Translations under genes and position numbers: made by a program | Notes under the pieces: generated by a model | What the model was told of the DNA's origin: nothing | What the model saw: the letters and a program-made list of their open reading frames with translations, nothing else | Databases searched by the model: none | DNA from: Pseudomonadota bacterium | GTDB lineage: Bacteria; Pseudomonadota; Gammaproteobacteria; Thiotrichales; Thiotrichaceae | DNA length: 49,500 nt | Reading direction: 5' to 3' | NCBI GenBank assembly: GCA_002747455.1 | Contig: PDPG01000056.1 | Location: forward strand, 1-49,500 | In this document: positions 16,511 through 25,843 of the stretch, piece by piece | Layout of the letters: every line of letters starts with the position of its first letter | Position numbering within the stretch: the first letter of the stretch is position 1

Positions 16511-18580
16511 CTAGACCTGAACAAATACCTTTGCCTGACGAACCCAGCGGTCAATTAACGGGTCGATTGTTTCAGGATAATTGTTGAATAACAAGTCTGC
16601 AGTGTCCTGTATTTTAGGTAACATATCCTGATCTCGTGCCAGATTAGCGATGCGGAATTGCAGCTCGCCGGTTTGTCGTGTGCCAAATACTTCACCGGGG
16701 CCGCGAATTTCTAAATCAATTTGTGCAATTTCAAAGCCGTCATTGCTATTGCGCAGTGCATCCAGACGCTTGCGGGCAATGTTGGACAAAGGTGCTTGAT
16801 ACATGAGGACACAACTACTGGCAGCACTACCTCGGCCAACCCGCCCCCGTAGCTGATGCAACTGGGCAAGCCCAAGACGCTCGGCATTTTCAATAATCAT
16901 CAGGCTGGCATTCGGGACATCAACCCCTACCTCAATGACCGTTGTGGCGACTAGCAGGGAGATCTCGGCAGCCTTAAATTGTGCCATGATATGTTGTTTT
17001 TCGAGCGCATTCATCCGGCCATGCACTAAGCCGATATGAATACCCGATAACTGTTCACGTAACATGGCTTCGGTGGCCTCAGCATTTTCACATTGCAATG
17101 CTTCGGATTCTTCAATGAGGGTACACACCCAGTAAACCTGTGCGCCTTGCTCACAAACCGAGCGGATACGCCCGATGATCTCATCACGTCGATTATTAGC
17201 AATGACGACTGTTTTTATTGGGGTGCGACCGGGTGGTAATTCATCAATAACGGAGTAATCCATATCCGCATAGGCGGTCATGGCCAGAGTTCGAGGAATC
17301 GGGGTGGCGGTCATCACTAACTGATGCGGATAGCCCAGCTCACTGTGACCTTTATTCCGTAAGGCTAGGCGCTGCTCCACGCCAAAGCGATGCTGCTCAT
17401 CAATAATAATTAGACCAAGCTGTGAGAAGGCCACCTCACTTTGGAACAGTACATGCGTACCCACGACCAAATGACTCATCCCCAAGGCCGCGCGCTCAAT
17501 CTGATCACGGCGCTCTTTGGCTTTCTGTTTGCCGGACAAATTACCTACATTTAGGCCCAGTGGTTCGAGCCACTCGGTAAAACTTTTTAGATGTTGTTCG
17601 GCCAAAATTTCGGTAGGTGCCATTAAGGCGACTTGATAGCCTGACTCTATTGCCAAGAGTGCCGCCGCAACTGCCACCACGGTTTTTCCTGAGCCGACAT
17701 CTCCTTGTAGTAAGCGGGACATGGGCGAGCCTTGTGCCAAGTCCCGACGAATTTCCTGAATCACCCGTTGTTGAGCCGTAGTCAGCGAAAAGGGCAGTGC
17801 CTGTTGCAGGGCTTGCAAGAGCGTTGCCTTATTTTTCATTGCAATGCCCGGTAGTGCTTGTGTTTGTCGGCGGAATTTTCTCAGGCTAAGTTGATGCGCC
17901 AGTAGTTCTTCAAAGGCCAGTCGTTGAATGCTGGAATGCTGTCCGTTCAGTATGGCGCGGTTGCTACCGGATTCAGGTTGATGAATGGCACGTATTGCCT
18001 CGGCCAGTGCGGGCATTTGTTTGGCTTGCAGCACGGACTCAGGCAATAATTCCTGAACGGCAGGAAGTTTTTTAATGGCTTCAGTGATCAGGCGGCGCAG
18101 CGTTCGTTGCTGTAAGCCTTTGGTGGTCGGATAAATAGCCGTCAGTGTTTTTTCCAGTGGTGCGGGAAACTGCTCGTCCAGTAATGTGTATTCTGGATGA
18201 ATCATTTCTAGCTGATGGAGTGCGCGTCGCACCTCGCCAAAACAACGGATGTGTTTGCCCTGACTGAGCGCTTTTTGTTGTGCGCCACTAAAGTAGAAAA
18301 AACGCAGGGTCAGGCAGCCGGTTCCATCGTTGATGCGTGATAGCATCATGCGTCGTCCGCGAAACACAACGTCAGTGTGCTCAATACAGCCTTCTACCAA
18401 CACATGCTGGCCGCCCTGCAAGTTGGCAATCGACTGGATGCGGGTTCGATCCTGATACTGAGAGGGCAGGTGAAACAGCAAATCCTGAAGGGTCTGAATA
18501 TTCAGTTTATCCAAATTTTCTGCCATTTTTTGACCAACACCTTTCAGTGTTGTAACAGGTTCAAGCAGAGGATTTACCAT
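16511..18580 (-). CDS. recG: ATP-dependent DNA helicase RecG
   Basis: 689 residues, normal for RecG, which reverses stalled replication forks and branch-migrates Holliday junctions. The N-terminal part holds the wedge/OB domain (about 60-150, DRTRIQSIANLQGGQHVLVEG). Helicase motifs follow: SRLLQGDVGSGKTVVA (Walker A), LIIIDEQHRFGVEQR (DEQH box), VMTATPIPRTLAMTAYADMD (motif III) and the RecG-specific QLRGRVGRG (motif VI). It is transcribed away from the gcvR-like gene. Confidence 0.96.
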   Translation of the reverse strand: MVNPLLEPVTTLKGVGQKMAENLDKLNIQTLQDLLFHLPSQYQDRTRIQSIANLQGGQHVLVEGCIEHTDVVFRGRRMMLSRINDGTGCLTLRFFYFSGAQQKALSQGKHIRCFGEVRRALHQLEMIHPEYTLLDEQFPAPLEKTLTAIYPTTKGLQQRTLRRLITEAIKKLPAVQELLPESVLQAKQMPALAEAIRAIHQPESGSNRAILNGQHSSIQRLAFEELLAHQLSLRKFRRQTQALPGIAMKNKATLLQALQQALPFSLTTAQQRVIQEIRRDLAQGSPMSRLLQGDVGSGKTVVAVAAALLAIESGYQVALMAPTEILAEQHLKSFTEWLEPLGLNVGNLSGKQKAKERRDQIERAALGMSHLVVGTHVLFQSEVAFSQLGLIIIDEQHRFGVEQRLALRNKGHSELGYPHQLVMTATPIPRTLAMTAYADMDYSVIDELPPGRTPIKTVVIANNRRDEIIGRIRSVCEQGAQVYWVCTLIEESEALQCENAEATEAMLREQLSGIHIGLVHGRMNALEKQHIMAQFKAAEISLLVATTVIEVGVDVPNASLMIIENAERLGLAQLHQLRGRVGRGSAASSCVLMYQAPLSNIARKRLDALRNSNDGFEIAQIDLEIRGPGEVFGTRQTGELQFRIANLARDQDMLPKIQDTADLLFNNYPETIDPLIDRWVRQAKVFVQV

Positions 18581-18737
18581 ACGCAGTAGCGGCCGTTATC
18601 AATACAATTCATTGTGCGCCATTATAAACGACTCGCCTGAGGGTGACTATTTCATCTAACACACCGGCTATGCTCTGGGGTAGAATCATCCTTAATGTTG
18701 AGTCGATTAAGGTTTGACAAAGGAGAAGGAGTCTTAC

Positions 18738-19259
18738 ATGAAAAATACTTATCGAGTAGTTGTGATTGGGGATACGGAGAAATCCATATCTATTCTTCGC
18801 AGGTTATCGACTGAGTTAGCTCAGGATGGGTGTGACTTGATGGCCACCTCATCCTTTAGTCTTGATGGAAACTTTGCGATTATGATGATTATAAATAGTG
18901 ATCTGTCTATTGAGGAGCAGCGTGAGTTGCTGCAATCAACGACAGATACTTATCATCTACAGTTGATTATCGACAGCATTGCGGCCTTTGATGCGCGTTA
19001 TGATTATTCAGAGGTGACGGTGCAAATTGAGGGTATGGATCGCATTGGTGTGTTTTCCTATTGCATGGCTATTTTGGGTGATGCGGGATTGGAAGTGCTC
19101 AGCATGCACTCCGACCTGTTAGGCAGGTCGGCAATTGGTGAAGAGGAGAAGTTTCTCAATGTTATCAAGGGTCGTGCAACTCAGGGCCTGGATGAGCTCA
19201 ACCGAGCTGCTGATAATTTGCGTAAGAACCAGATAGAAGTAACAGTAACCCCAGCCTAA
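18738..19259 (+). CDS. ACT-domain protein, GcvR-like
   Basis: 173 residues from MKNTYRVVVIGDTEKSISIL, preceded by AAGGAGAAGGAG; an in-frame start 8 codons earlier is less well placed. Two ACT domains are seen: residues 5-80, and about 90-170 with VQIEGMDRIGVFSYCMAILG. This is the arrangement of GcvR, the glycine-cleavage regulator that binds GcvA, and of related ACT regulators. The identity is probable but not certain, because E. coli GcvR is slightly longer. It is convergent with thyA. Confidence 0.7.
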   Translation: MKNTYRVVVIGDTEKSISILRRLSTELAQDGCDLMATSSFSLDGNFAIMMIINSDLSIEEQRELLQSTTDTYHLQLIIDSIAAFDARYDYSEVTVQIEGMDRIGVFSYCMAILGDAGLEVLSMHSDLLGRSAIGEEEKFLNVIKGRATQGLDELNRAADNLRKNQIEVTVTPA

Positions 19260-19293
19260 CCGAACATCAGGCGCAGGCAGCGCATCTTGATAG

Positions 19294-20088
19294 TCAGACT
19301 GAAACCGCCGCCTTGATGTGTGGATGGCACTGATAATTGACTAACTCAAAGTCATCAAAAGTAAACGCAAATAAATCTTTTACGGCGGGATTTATCTTCA
19401 ATGTTGGCAGGGGATATGGTTCACGCGCCAACTGGGTATCGACTTGCTCCAGGTGGTTGCTGTAAAGGTGTGCATCACCTAGCGTGTGGATAAATTCGCC
19501 CGGCTGTAGATCACACACCTGCGCAATCATCATGGTGAGTAGTGCGTAGGATGCAATGTTAAACGGCACCCCCAAAAAGATATCAGCACTACGCTGGTAG
19601 AGCTGGCATGACAGTTTTCCGTCGGCCACATAAAACTGGAATAGGGTATGGCAAGGTGGGAGCGCCATTTGCTCAATGAGTGCCACATTCCAAGCACTGA
19701 CAATAATCCGCCTGGAGTCTGGTGAATGTTTGATTTGTTCCAGAATTTGGCTGATTTGGTCAATATGCCCCCCCTCTGGTGTGGGCCATGAGCGCCATTG
19801 TGTGCCATAAACCGGCCCCAAATTTCCCTTCTCGTCTGCCCATTCGTCCCAGATAGAAACGCCATTTTCTTGCAGGTAGGCAATATTGCTATCGCCTTTC
19901 AGAAACCATAGTAGCTCATGGATAATGGAACGCAGGTGCAGCTTCTTGGTGGTCACCATTGGGAAGCCATCACTTAGATCGTAGCGTGATTGATAACCAA
20001 ATACTGAGGTAGTGCCGGTGCCTGTCCGGTCGGTACGCACATGACCGTACGTTTTTACATGGCGCATTAATTCGAGGTATTGGCGCAT
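19294..20088 (-). CDS. thyA: Thymidylate synthase
   Basis: 264 residues from [15 protein letters not shown], exactly the E. coli length. Visible are [14 protein letters not shown] (phosphate-binding Arg), [12 protein letters not shown] with the catalytic Cys, [20 protein letters not shown] and the C-terminal [10 protein letters not shown]. It converts dUMP to dTMP using methylene-tetrahydrofolate. Its start lies 5 bases beyond the lgt stop, so the two are co-transcribed, as in many gammaproteobacteria. Confidence 0.97.
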   Translation of the reverse strand: MRQYLELMRHVKTYGHVRTDRTGTGTTSVFGYQSRYDLSDGFPMVTTKKLHLRSIIHELLWFLKGDSNIAYLQENGVSIWDEWADEKGNLGPVYGTQWRSWPTPEGGHIDQISQILEQIKHSPDSRRIIVSAWNVALIEQMALPPCHTLFQFYVADGKLSCQLYQRSADIFLGVPFNIASYALLTMMIAQVCDLQPGEFIHTLGDAHLYSNHLEQVDTQLAREPYPLPTLKINPAVKDLFAFTFDDFELVNYQCHPHIKAAVSV

Positions 20089-20092
20089 AACG

Positions 20093-20890
20093 TTAGTGTC
20101 TCGCAACCGGATGTTTTTTATAACCCCACCATAACATCAATGCTCCCAACAGAAGCATTGGAACAGATAAGAGCTGGCCCTGTGTCATCCAGCCAAACGC
20201 TACAAAGCCAAGCTGTTCGTCTGGTACTCGGAAAAATTCAACAATGATGCGGGATAGCGCATAGCCCATCAGGAATAGGCCGGACACGGCACCCATCGGG
20301 CGTGGCTTCTTGGAGAAAATCCATAGAACCAAAAATAGCGTCAAGCCTTCCAGCGCCGCCTGGTATAGCTGTGACGGGTGGCGTGGGAGGTTGTCCACAT
20401 TCGGGAAAATCATACCCCAAGGCACATCGGTGGGACGACCCCAAAGTTCAGCATTGATAAAGTTACCGATACGCCCCGCACATAAACCCAGTGGTACCAG
20501 TGGCGCAATAAAGTCCGTGACCCTTAACAGTGGCAGAGCGAACTTACGCGCCAGCAAAGCGATAGCAATAATGACGCCGATCAGTCCCCCATGAAAGCTC
20601 ATGCCACCTTCCCAGATGCGAAAGAGGATGACGGGGTTTTGGATAAAATGATCGAAGTTATAAAATAAGATATAGCCGATGCGGCCACCAAGCACTACAC
20701 CAAGTGCGCCGTAAAACAAAATGTCGTCCACCTGATCTGGAGTAATCAGGCTGCCCGGTTTTTTCGCACGATATTTACCCATGAGTAAAAAGGCGACAAA
20801 CCCAACAACATACATTAGGCCGTACCAATGTATGCCAAAGGTGTCCGTGAAATGAATCGCAACAGGGTCAAAATTCGGATGAGTTAACAT
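20093..20890 (-). CDS. lgt: Prolipoprotein diacylglyceryl transferase
   Basis: 265 residues with about seven membrane helices. The Lgt signature [17 protein letters not shown] is near residue 140-156, and [15 protein letters not shown] contains the conserved HGG. It transfers diacylglycerol from phosphatidylglycerol to the lipobox cysteine of lipoproteins at the inner membrane. Several lipoproteins encoded in this window are potential substrates. It lies 9 bases after trpC and just before thyA. Confidence 0.96.
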   Translation of the reverse strand: MLTHPNFDPVAIHFTDTFGIHWYGLMYVVGFVAFLLMGKYRAKKPGSLITPDQVDDILFYGALGVVLGGRIGYILFYNFDHFIQNPVILFRIWEGGMSFHGGLIGVIIAIALLARKFALPLLRVTDFIAPLVPLGLCAGRIGNFINAELWGRPTDVPWGMIFPNVDNLPRHPSQLYQAALEGLTLFLVLWIFSKKPRPMGAVSGLFLMGYALSRIIVEFFRVPDEQLGFVAFGWMTQGQLLSVPMLLLGALMLWWGYKKHPVARH

Positions 20891-20899
20891 GGAGTTACC

Positions 20900-21724
20900 T
20901 TAGAAGAATAAAGAGCGTAGTTGGCCAGTGAGGTCATCGGCACGCATCAGTGCTTCACCTACCAGAAAACTATTGACCTGATGATTTCGCATAAATGCCA
21001 CATCTTCGGCAGTGTGGATGCCACTTTCAGTCACCACAATCCGGTCATCTGGAATCATTTCCAGCAGATCAATCGTGGTGTTTAATGAGGTTTCAAACGA
21101 GCGCAGATTGCGATTATTAATTCCCACTAATCTTGCCCCCAGCGGCAGGGACATCGCCAGTTCCTCGGCATTGTGTACCTCAATTAGCACATCCAGATTC
21201 AGTGACAAAGCGACGTGATAGAGTGAGTATAACAACTCCCTACTGAGTGCAGCCGCAATGAGCAAAATACAGTCTGCACCCATCGCACGGGCTTCGTAAA
21301 TTTGATAAGGGTCAATAATAAAATCTTTACGGATAACCGGCAGGTTACAGGCTGCTCGTGCCTGCTTTAAATACTTGGTGCTTCCCTGAAAAAACTGTGA
21401 GTCTGTTAGGACGGATAAGCAGGCCGCACCTCCTGCCTCATAGCTTTTAGCAATATCCGCAGGTACAAAATGCTCTCGAATCACGCCCTTGCTGGGGGAG
21501 GCTTTTTTGATTTCAGCGATGACAGCAGGCTCGTTATTGGCCAGTTTTTCCTCGATGGCACTTACAAATGGGCGGATAGCCGGCGCCTCGTTGACTGCTA
21601 TTTGCATCAGTGTTTCAACGGGCTTTTTAGCGCGGCGATGTCTGACTTCCTGCACTTTTTCGGCAATAATTTTCTTTAAAATGTCCGGTACGCCCGGTGC
21701 ATCGAATACGGCTGAATCGCTCAT
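20900..21724 (-). CDS. trpC: Indole-3-glycerol phosphate synthase
   Basis: 274 residues. [19 protein letters not shown] (phosphate and substrate binding, catalytic Lys), [34 protein letters not shown] (catalytic Lys) and [14 protein letters not shown] are the IGPS signatures. It is a monofunctional enzyme, not fused to TrpF. It makes indole-3-glycerol phosphate in tryptophan biosynthesis. It overlaps trpD by 4 bases, so translation is coupled. Confidence 0.96.
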   Translation of the reverse strand: MSDSAVFDAPGVPDILKKIIAEKVQEVRHRRAKKPVETLMQIAVNEAPAIRPFVSAIEEKLANNEPAVIAEIKKASPSKGVIREHFVPADIAKSYEAGGAACLSVLTDSQFFQGSTKYLKQARAACNLPVIRKDFIIDPYQIYEARAMGADCILLIAAALSRELLYSLYHVALSLNLDVLIEVHNAEELAMSLPLGARLVGINNRNLRSFETSLNTTIDLLEMIPDDRIVVTESGIHTAEDVAFMRNHQVNSFLVGEALMRADDLTGQLRSLFF

Positions 21725-22734
21725 GCGTTGGTCTTCTCGATTAATGCAGTTAATTTATCCATTGCAGCACCACTGCTAATGACCTCGGATGCTTTAACAA
21801 TACCCTCAGCCAGTGAGTCCGTTAGCCCAGCGACGTAAATTGCTGCGCCAGCATTTAGGCAGACAATATCCCTTGCAGCGCCTGAACCGTTGTTTAACAC
21901 TGCTTTTAACATTGCCAGGCTTTCATCGGCGCTTGTTACTTTAATACTGTCCAGTGGCTGGCGGCTAAAGCCAAAGTCCTCAGGCTGGATGGTGTACTCC
22001 GTTATCACACCATCTTTTAGCTCAGCAATCTGTGTTGTCGTAGCGATGCTGATTTCATCCAGACCATCCTCGGCATGAACCACCAGTACGTGTTGGCTAC
22101 CTAAATTTTTCAGCACTTCCGCCAGAGGACGCACCAGTTCCCGACTAAACACACCCAATACTTGATTGGGTGCGCCAGCAGGGTTAGTCAGTGGCCCCAG
22201 TATGTTAAACACCGTACGAACCGCCATTTCTTTGCGTGGACCAATGGCATGCTTCATTGCGTCGTGGTGCATGACTGCGAACATAAAGCCAACACCCAGT
22301 TCCTCGACGCAGGCTTTGATTTGTGCCGGTGAGATTGCCAGGTTGACTCCAGCGGCTTCCAGTACATCGGCAGCACCGGATTTGCTAGAAACCGACCGAT
22401 TGCCATGCTTTGCGGCATGTCCCCCTGCTGCGGCCAGTACAAAACAACAGGCCGTTGAGATATTGAAGGTGCTGATGCCATCACCGCCGGTACCCACAAT
22501 ATCGACCAGATGATCAGCATGAATATCCACTGGCGTGGCTAGATGGCGCATTACCTGAGCGGCTGCGGTAATCTCGTCAACCGTTTCACCTTTTAGGCGC
22601 AAGGCAATCAGGAAGCCGCCGATTTGGGCATCAGTGGCTTTGCCACTCATCATGTCGTGCATGACATCTGACATTTCATCCATAGTCAGCGATTGCTGCG
22701 CCAGTAACTTGGCAAGTGCTTGTTGAATATTCAT
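21721..22734 (-). CDS. trpD: Anthranilate phosphoribosyltransferase
   Basis: 337 residues. [19 protein letters not shown] (PRPP-binding loop) and [20 protein letters not shown] are diagnostic, and the length is normal. It transfers the phosphoribosyl group to anthranilate. The usual upstream partner trpG is not here: upstream is a lipoprotein gene 67 bases away. So only a trpDC pair is present at this locus. Confidence 0.96.
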   Translation of the reverse strand: MNIQQALAKLLAQQSLTMDEMSDVMHDMMSGKATDAQIGGFLIALRLKGETVDEITAAAQVMRHLATPVDIHADHLVDIVGTGGDGISTFNISTACCFVLAAAGGHAAKHGNRSVSSKSGAADVLEAAGVNLAISPAQIKACVEELGVGFMFAVMHHDAMKHAIGPRKEMAVRTVFNILGPLTNPAGAPNQVLGVFSRELVRPLAEVLKNLGSQHVLVVHAEDGLDEISIATTTQIAELKDGVITEYTIQPEDFGFSRQPLDSIKVTSADESLAMLKAVLNNGSGAARDIVCLNAGAAIYVAGLTDSLAEGIVKASEVISSGAAMDKLTALIEKTNA

Positions 22735-22801
22735 TGTGTTGCAGGAGTACTCTGTTTAGTCAGTGGAATCACAGGGCGGCAGATAAGTTTGCATTCATGG
22801 C

Positions 22802-23428
22802 TTATTTCATGGGTTGCAAGGTTCTGAAAATCAACTCAAAAGAGCCTTCGTGTTTATTCAGTGCATCCTTATCAACCTGATTAATTAGGAAAGCTGAATA
22901 ATGTTCACTGTCTTTTCGGAAATATTCTCGATAGTCATTACTATCGTCATTAAGGCCGGAGGTAACTGCTGGAATGGTTTCCACAATCCAGTCGTATGAC
23001 ACGCCGTCTAAATCACGGGTGATCGCCATAAACTCGGACTGAGGTACAGCACTGGGTTCCACATCCACTACTTCATCGTCAGTGTCAACTGGTGTCATCT
23101 GGGTTTGTTGTGCGTAGCTATAGGCAAACTCCTCCAGTGTTGGTGCTTCATCCTTACGGAAAATCTGAATAATGGATAAAGCTTCGTCAGGGCTTTCGAT
23201 AAATACATACCGCACGGAATCCTGCACTGAATCTTCCAACACTTTCCACTCTGATGGGTAGTCAAATACCAGACCCTTCTCATCATATTTTGTAGATGGG
23301 ATGGCTGTTTCGACGCTTACTTTTACCAAGTCGGCATCGGCATTTTCTTCAGCGGGTGTTTCAACTTTCTCGCAAGCAGCCAAGGTGAATCCAATAAAAC
23401 AACTCAACAGTAGGGGACGCAGTTTCAT
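22802..23428 (-). CDS. Lipoprotein of unknown function
   Basis: 208 residues with the lipoprotein signal MKLRPLLLSCFIGFTLAACE (lipobox LAAC). The mature part is acidic and contains VFDYPSEWKV and VSYDWIVETIPA, recalling PsbP/DUF-type one-domain lipoproteins, but I cannot assign a family. The start overlaps the stop of the GST gene by 4 bases, so the two are translated together. Confidence 0.75.
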   Translation of the reverse strand: MKLRPLLLSCFIGFTLAACEKVETPAEENADADLVKVSVETAIPSTKYDEKGLVFDYPSEWKVLEDSVQDSVRYVFIESPDEALSIIQIFRKDEAPTLEEFAYSYAQQTQMTPVDTDDEVVDVEPSAVPQSEFMAITRDLDGVSYDWIVETIPAVTSGLNDDSNDYREYFRKDSEHYSAFLINQVDKDALNKHEGSFELIFRTLQPMK

Positions 23429-24108
23429 AATGTTATTGATGACTCAGACATAATCGGGTAGCAGCGATCATACCATGCAGCAAATGTAGAATTGTGTTTT
23501 TTTGCCAGGTCGACCACGCCGAGCTGGTCGCCAGAGCGGATTACGCCAAAGACGCTACAGTCAACAAAATCAGGCTGATCGCCACCATAAAACGCTCGGT
23601 CAGTAAGCCCATTGAGTGCCCAGTGATCAATCGCTGCCAAAAACTCCGCGGTTACATCATTGATTTTATGCTTCGCTTTCATTTTTTTGGCAACTTTTGG
23701 CATAACAATGGCGCCAACCAAACGAACAATCGGTAATTTATACCAAGGATATTGTTCGGCCGTTATGATCACTCCGAAGTTTTTCCATGAGGTCAAAAAG
23801 TTAGGGTGAACCAGGGTGGGTAAGTAATGAACCAGTGTCTCGTCAACCCAGTCTGTCCACTGCTGACTGGCCTCATTGCTTGTTATATGCGCATAATTTT
23901 CATTGATGTAGTCTACAATCGCTGCAGATTCGACAATGACTTTCCCATCATCCGTAAGTACGGGCACTTTTTTGTGCTCAGTAAACTCCAGCTCTTTCAT
24001 GCCCATAGGCGTTACTTCGACAGTCTTATAAGGTTGTTTGGCATAATTCAATAATGCGCGTACTTTCCAGCAAAAGGGGCAGGAACTGAACTGATATAGG
24101 GTCAACAT
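23425..24108 (-). CDS. Glutathione S-transferase-like protein with glutaredoxin motif
   Basis: 227 residues. The N-terminal thioredoxin fold has YQFSSCPFCWKVRALL with a CPFC redox pair, then KVPVLTDDGKVIVESAAIVD (glutathione-binding cis-Pro and ES). The C-terminal helical domain carries GGDQPDFVDCSVFGVI. This is the layout of membrane-associated prostaglandin E synthase 2-like GSTs. It probably catalyses glutathione-dependent reductions; the substrate is unknown. It heads a two-gene unit with the lipoprotein. Confidence 0.85.
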   Translation of the reverse strand: MLTLYQFSSCPFCWKVRALLNYAKQPYKTVEVTPMGMKELEFTEHKKVPVLTDDGKVIVESAAIVDYINENYAHITSNEASQQWTDWVDETLVHYLPTLVHPNFLTSWKNFGVIITAEQYPWYKLPIVRLVGAIVMPKVAKKMKAKHKINDVTAEFLAAIDHWALNGLTDRAFYGGDQPDFVDCSVFGVIRSGDQLGVVDLAKKHNSTFAAWYDRCYPIMSESSITL

Positions 24109-24626
24109 AGTAAAACTCTTCGGGTTAAAAATAAACGAATCAGGCGCGTCGCTGACGAATCGCTTCGTACAGTATCACACTTGTCACAACTGAGACATTC
24201 AGGCTTGATAACAATCTAAGCGGTGTCGTCAATCAGATCAAGGCTATTGAGGATGATGAAAGGCTGGTAGATAAAATGCATGACCTTTATGCCAATGAGT
24301 AGAGTTTGCTACAAAACCACTTTCATCCCATGACTGGTATCTGGCTGTCAGGATTACACGAAACATACTGAGCCATACAATGGCTGTATTTTTGAATCAG
24401 GCTCTCGGCAAAATCCACCTACAAACAGCAAGGTTGGTTTGCTAAAAGCTGCACACGCCGTAAATTGGATAATAAATATAAGGCCGAAGTTAGAGTGCGT
24501 TAGGTTTTAATCTGTTTATCTTTGGTGCAGATAATAGCTACTATTGATAATTTATTTTTTATTGGAGGAGGTGTTGAATTTTTAATAGCATCATGGTAAG
24601 TGTGAAGTTTATGGGAGGAAATTATT
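24109..24626. other. Region of gene debris (no intact gene)
   Basis: This 518-base stretch holds only fragments. At 24145-24210 is a diverged copy of the rlmB 3' end on the minus strand. At about 24215-24303 a plus-strand frame ends KAIEDDERLVDKMHDLYANE before TAG. At about 24340-24415 a minus-strand frame reads VDFAESLIQKYSHCMAQYV. I cannot assign the last two. It looks like the scar of past insertions and deletions next to an orphan gene. Confidence 0.55.
24145..24210 (-). pseudogene. Diverged duplicate of the rlmB 3' end
   Basis: On the minus strand it encodes SSLNVSVVTSVILYEAIRQ then RRA and a stop. The end of the intact RlmB at 25112-25176 encodes SSLNVSVATGVVLYEAVRQ then RRT. The match covers about 65 bases, with roughly a dozen substitutions, many silent. 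So this is not a recent copy; it probably came in with a related chromosome segment. Confidence 0.75.
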
Positions 24627-25079
24627 ATGAGAGGCGTGAGTGTTCTATGTAAGATAGCGGCTTTGTTTGTGTTTTCATCGTTGCTTTCGGTAGCCTTTGC
24701 AAGGGGGTATAACCTCAATTGTTTAGCGGGCGGTCATATGGGGTTAACTTATAATGCATCCACAAGAAGTGTTACAGTTTCGTTTATTCCTGCGACTGTC
24801 GGAACCCGTGATCGGGCTTTGAGTCACGGTCAGTGTGGTTGGGTTGATCGGGGGATGCGGGGGCATGAGCCGAGGAAAATCTGTCATTATAACGTTACGG
24901 ATGTAGTCGCTAAGAATAATGCAAGGAGTTATGAAATCAGCTCAAGACAGGCTCCCTACATGCGGAAGATTAAATATGGTGGTCATTTTTCGCTGCGAGT
25001 GGTTAATTACCAGAATAAGTGTATGAGGGTGCTTAGGGTTAACCGTTTTGATAGGGCACTCACCATAGGGAATAATTGA
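24627..25079 (+). CDS. Small exported protein, no recognised family
   Basis: 150 residues, start supported by GGGAGGAA 8 bases upstream. A clear signal peptide (MRGVSVLCKIAALFVFSSLL, cleavage near AFA) precedes a basic mature domain with four cysteines that could form two disulfides. The composition is rich in Gly, Arg and Asn. I do not recognise a family. It is the only plus-strand gene between trpD and the tRNA and is convergent with rlmB (8 bases apart). It is bounded on the left by the duplicated rlmB tail, which suggests acquisition from elsewhere. Confidence 0.7.
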   Translation: MRGVSVLCKIAALFVFSSLLSVAFARGYNLNCLAGGHMGLTYNASTRSVTVSFIPATVGTRDRALSHGQCGWVDRGMRGHEPRKICHYNVTDVVAKNNARSYEISSRQAPYMRKIKYGGHFSLRVVNYQNKCMRVLRVNRFDRALTIGNN

Positions 25080-25087
25080 TCGTTGCT

Positions 25088-25843
25088 TCAAGCTGAGTTG
25101 GTTTTTTGGGTGCGTCGCTGACGAACAGCCTCGTACAATACCACGCCCGTTGCCACCGAGACATTCAGGCTTGATACCGATCCGGCCATGGGTATTGCCG
25201 TGAGGTAGTCGCAGGACGTTTCCGTTAAATGACGCACGCCTTTGCCCTCGGCGCCCATCACAATCGCCATTGGGCCGGTAAAGTCACAGTCATACAGGCT
25301 GGTCGCGGCTTTGTCGCTGGTGCCAGTAATCCACACCCCGGATGCCTTTAACAAATCCAGGGTTCGGGCGAGGTTGGTAACCTGTATAAAAGGCAGTCGC
25401 TCTGCAGCACCAGAAGCAACTTTGCGGGCCACAGGTGTGAGTTTGGCGGACTTGTCTTTGGGGGCAATGACCGCATGTACCCCCGCACCTTCGGCAGTAC
25501 GCAGGCATGCACCGAGATTGTGCGGATCGGTTACACCATCCAAAACCAAGAGCAATACAGGCTCCTGAGTATGCGTCAGTAATTCCAGTAAGTCATTTTC
25601 ATTTGCGGCATCGGGGGCAGAATACTCCGCGACAACTCCTTGGTGCTTGCGACTGCCTGTCATGCGGTCGAGTGCGGAACTGCTGGCACTTTGTATAGTT
25701 AGGCCAAGTTTTTCTGCCTTTGTGACCAGCTTATCAATGCGCGGATTGCGTTTATTGTCGGCAATCCACAGCTGGGTGATATTGGAAGCATCATGCTCCA
25801 GTGCATTCTGAACGGAATGCACACCATTTAAAAATGTCTTCAC
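25088..25843 (-). CDS. rlmB: 23S rRNA (guanosine-2'-O)-methyltransferase RlmB
   Basis: 251 residues of the SpoU (SPOUT) family. It has an N-terminal L30e-like domain (1-75), then LLLVLDGVTDPHNLGACLRT (motif 1), AIVMGAEGKGVRHLTE (motif 2) and IPMAGSVSSLNVSVATGVVL (motif 3, knot). RlmB methylates G2251 of 23S rRNA in E. coli. It overlaps the rnr stop by 4 bases, the usual rnr-rlmB pairing. Confidence 0.95.
   Translation of the reverse strand: MKTFLNGVHSVQNALEHDASNITQLWIADNKRNPRIDKLVTKAEKLGLTIQSASSSALDRMTGSRKHQGVVAEYSAPDAANENDLLELLTHTQEPVLLLVLDGVTDPHNLGACLRTAEGAGVHAVIAPKDKSAKLTPVARKVASGAAERLPFIQVTNLARTLDLLKASGVWITGTSDKAATSLYDCDFTGPMAIVMGAEGKGVRHLTETSCDYLTAIPMAGSVSSLNVSVATGVVLYEAVRQRRTQKTNSA

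Noticed and set aside
24215..24303. Plus-strand frame ending KAIEDDERLVDKMHDLYANE as a real gene
   Set aside because: No start codon or ribosome-binding site, and only about 30 codons; looks like the tail of a lost gene.
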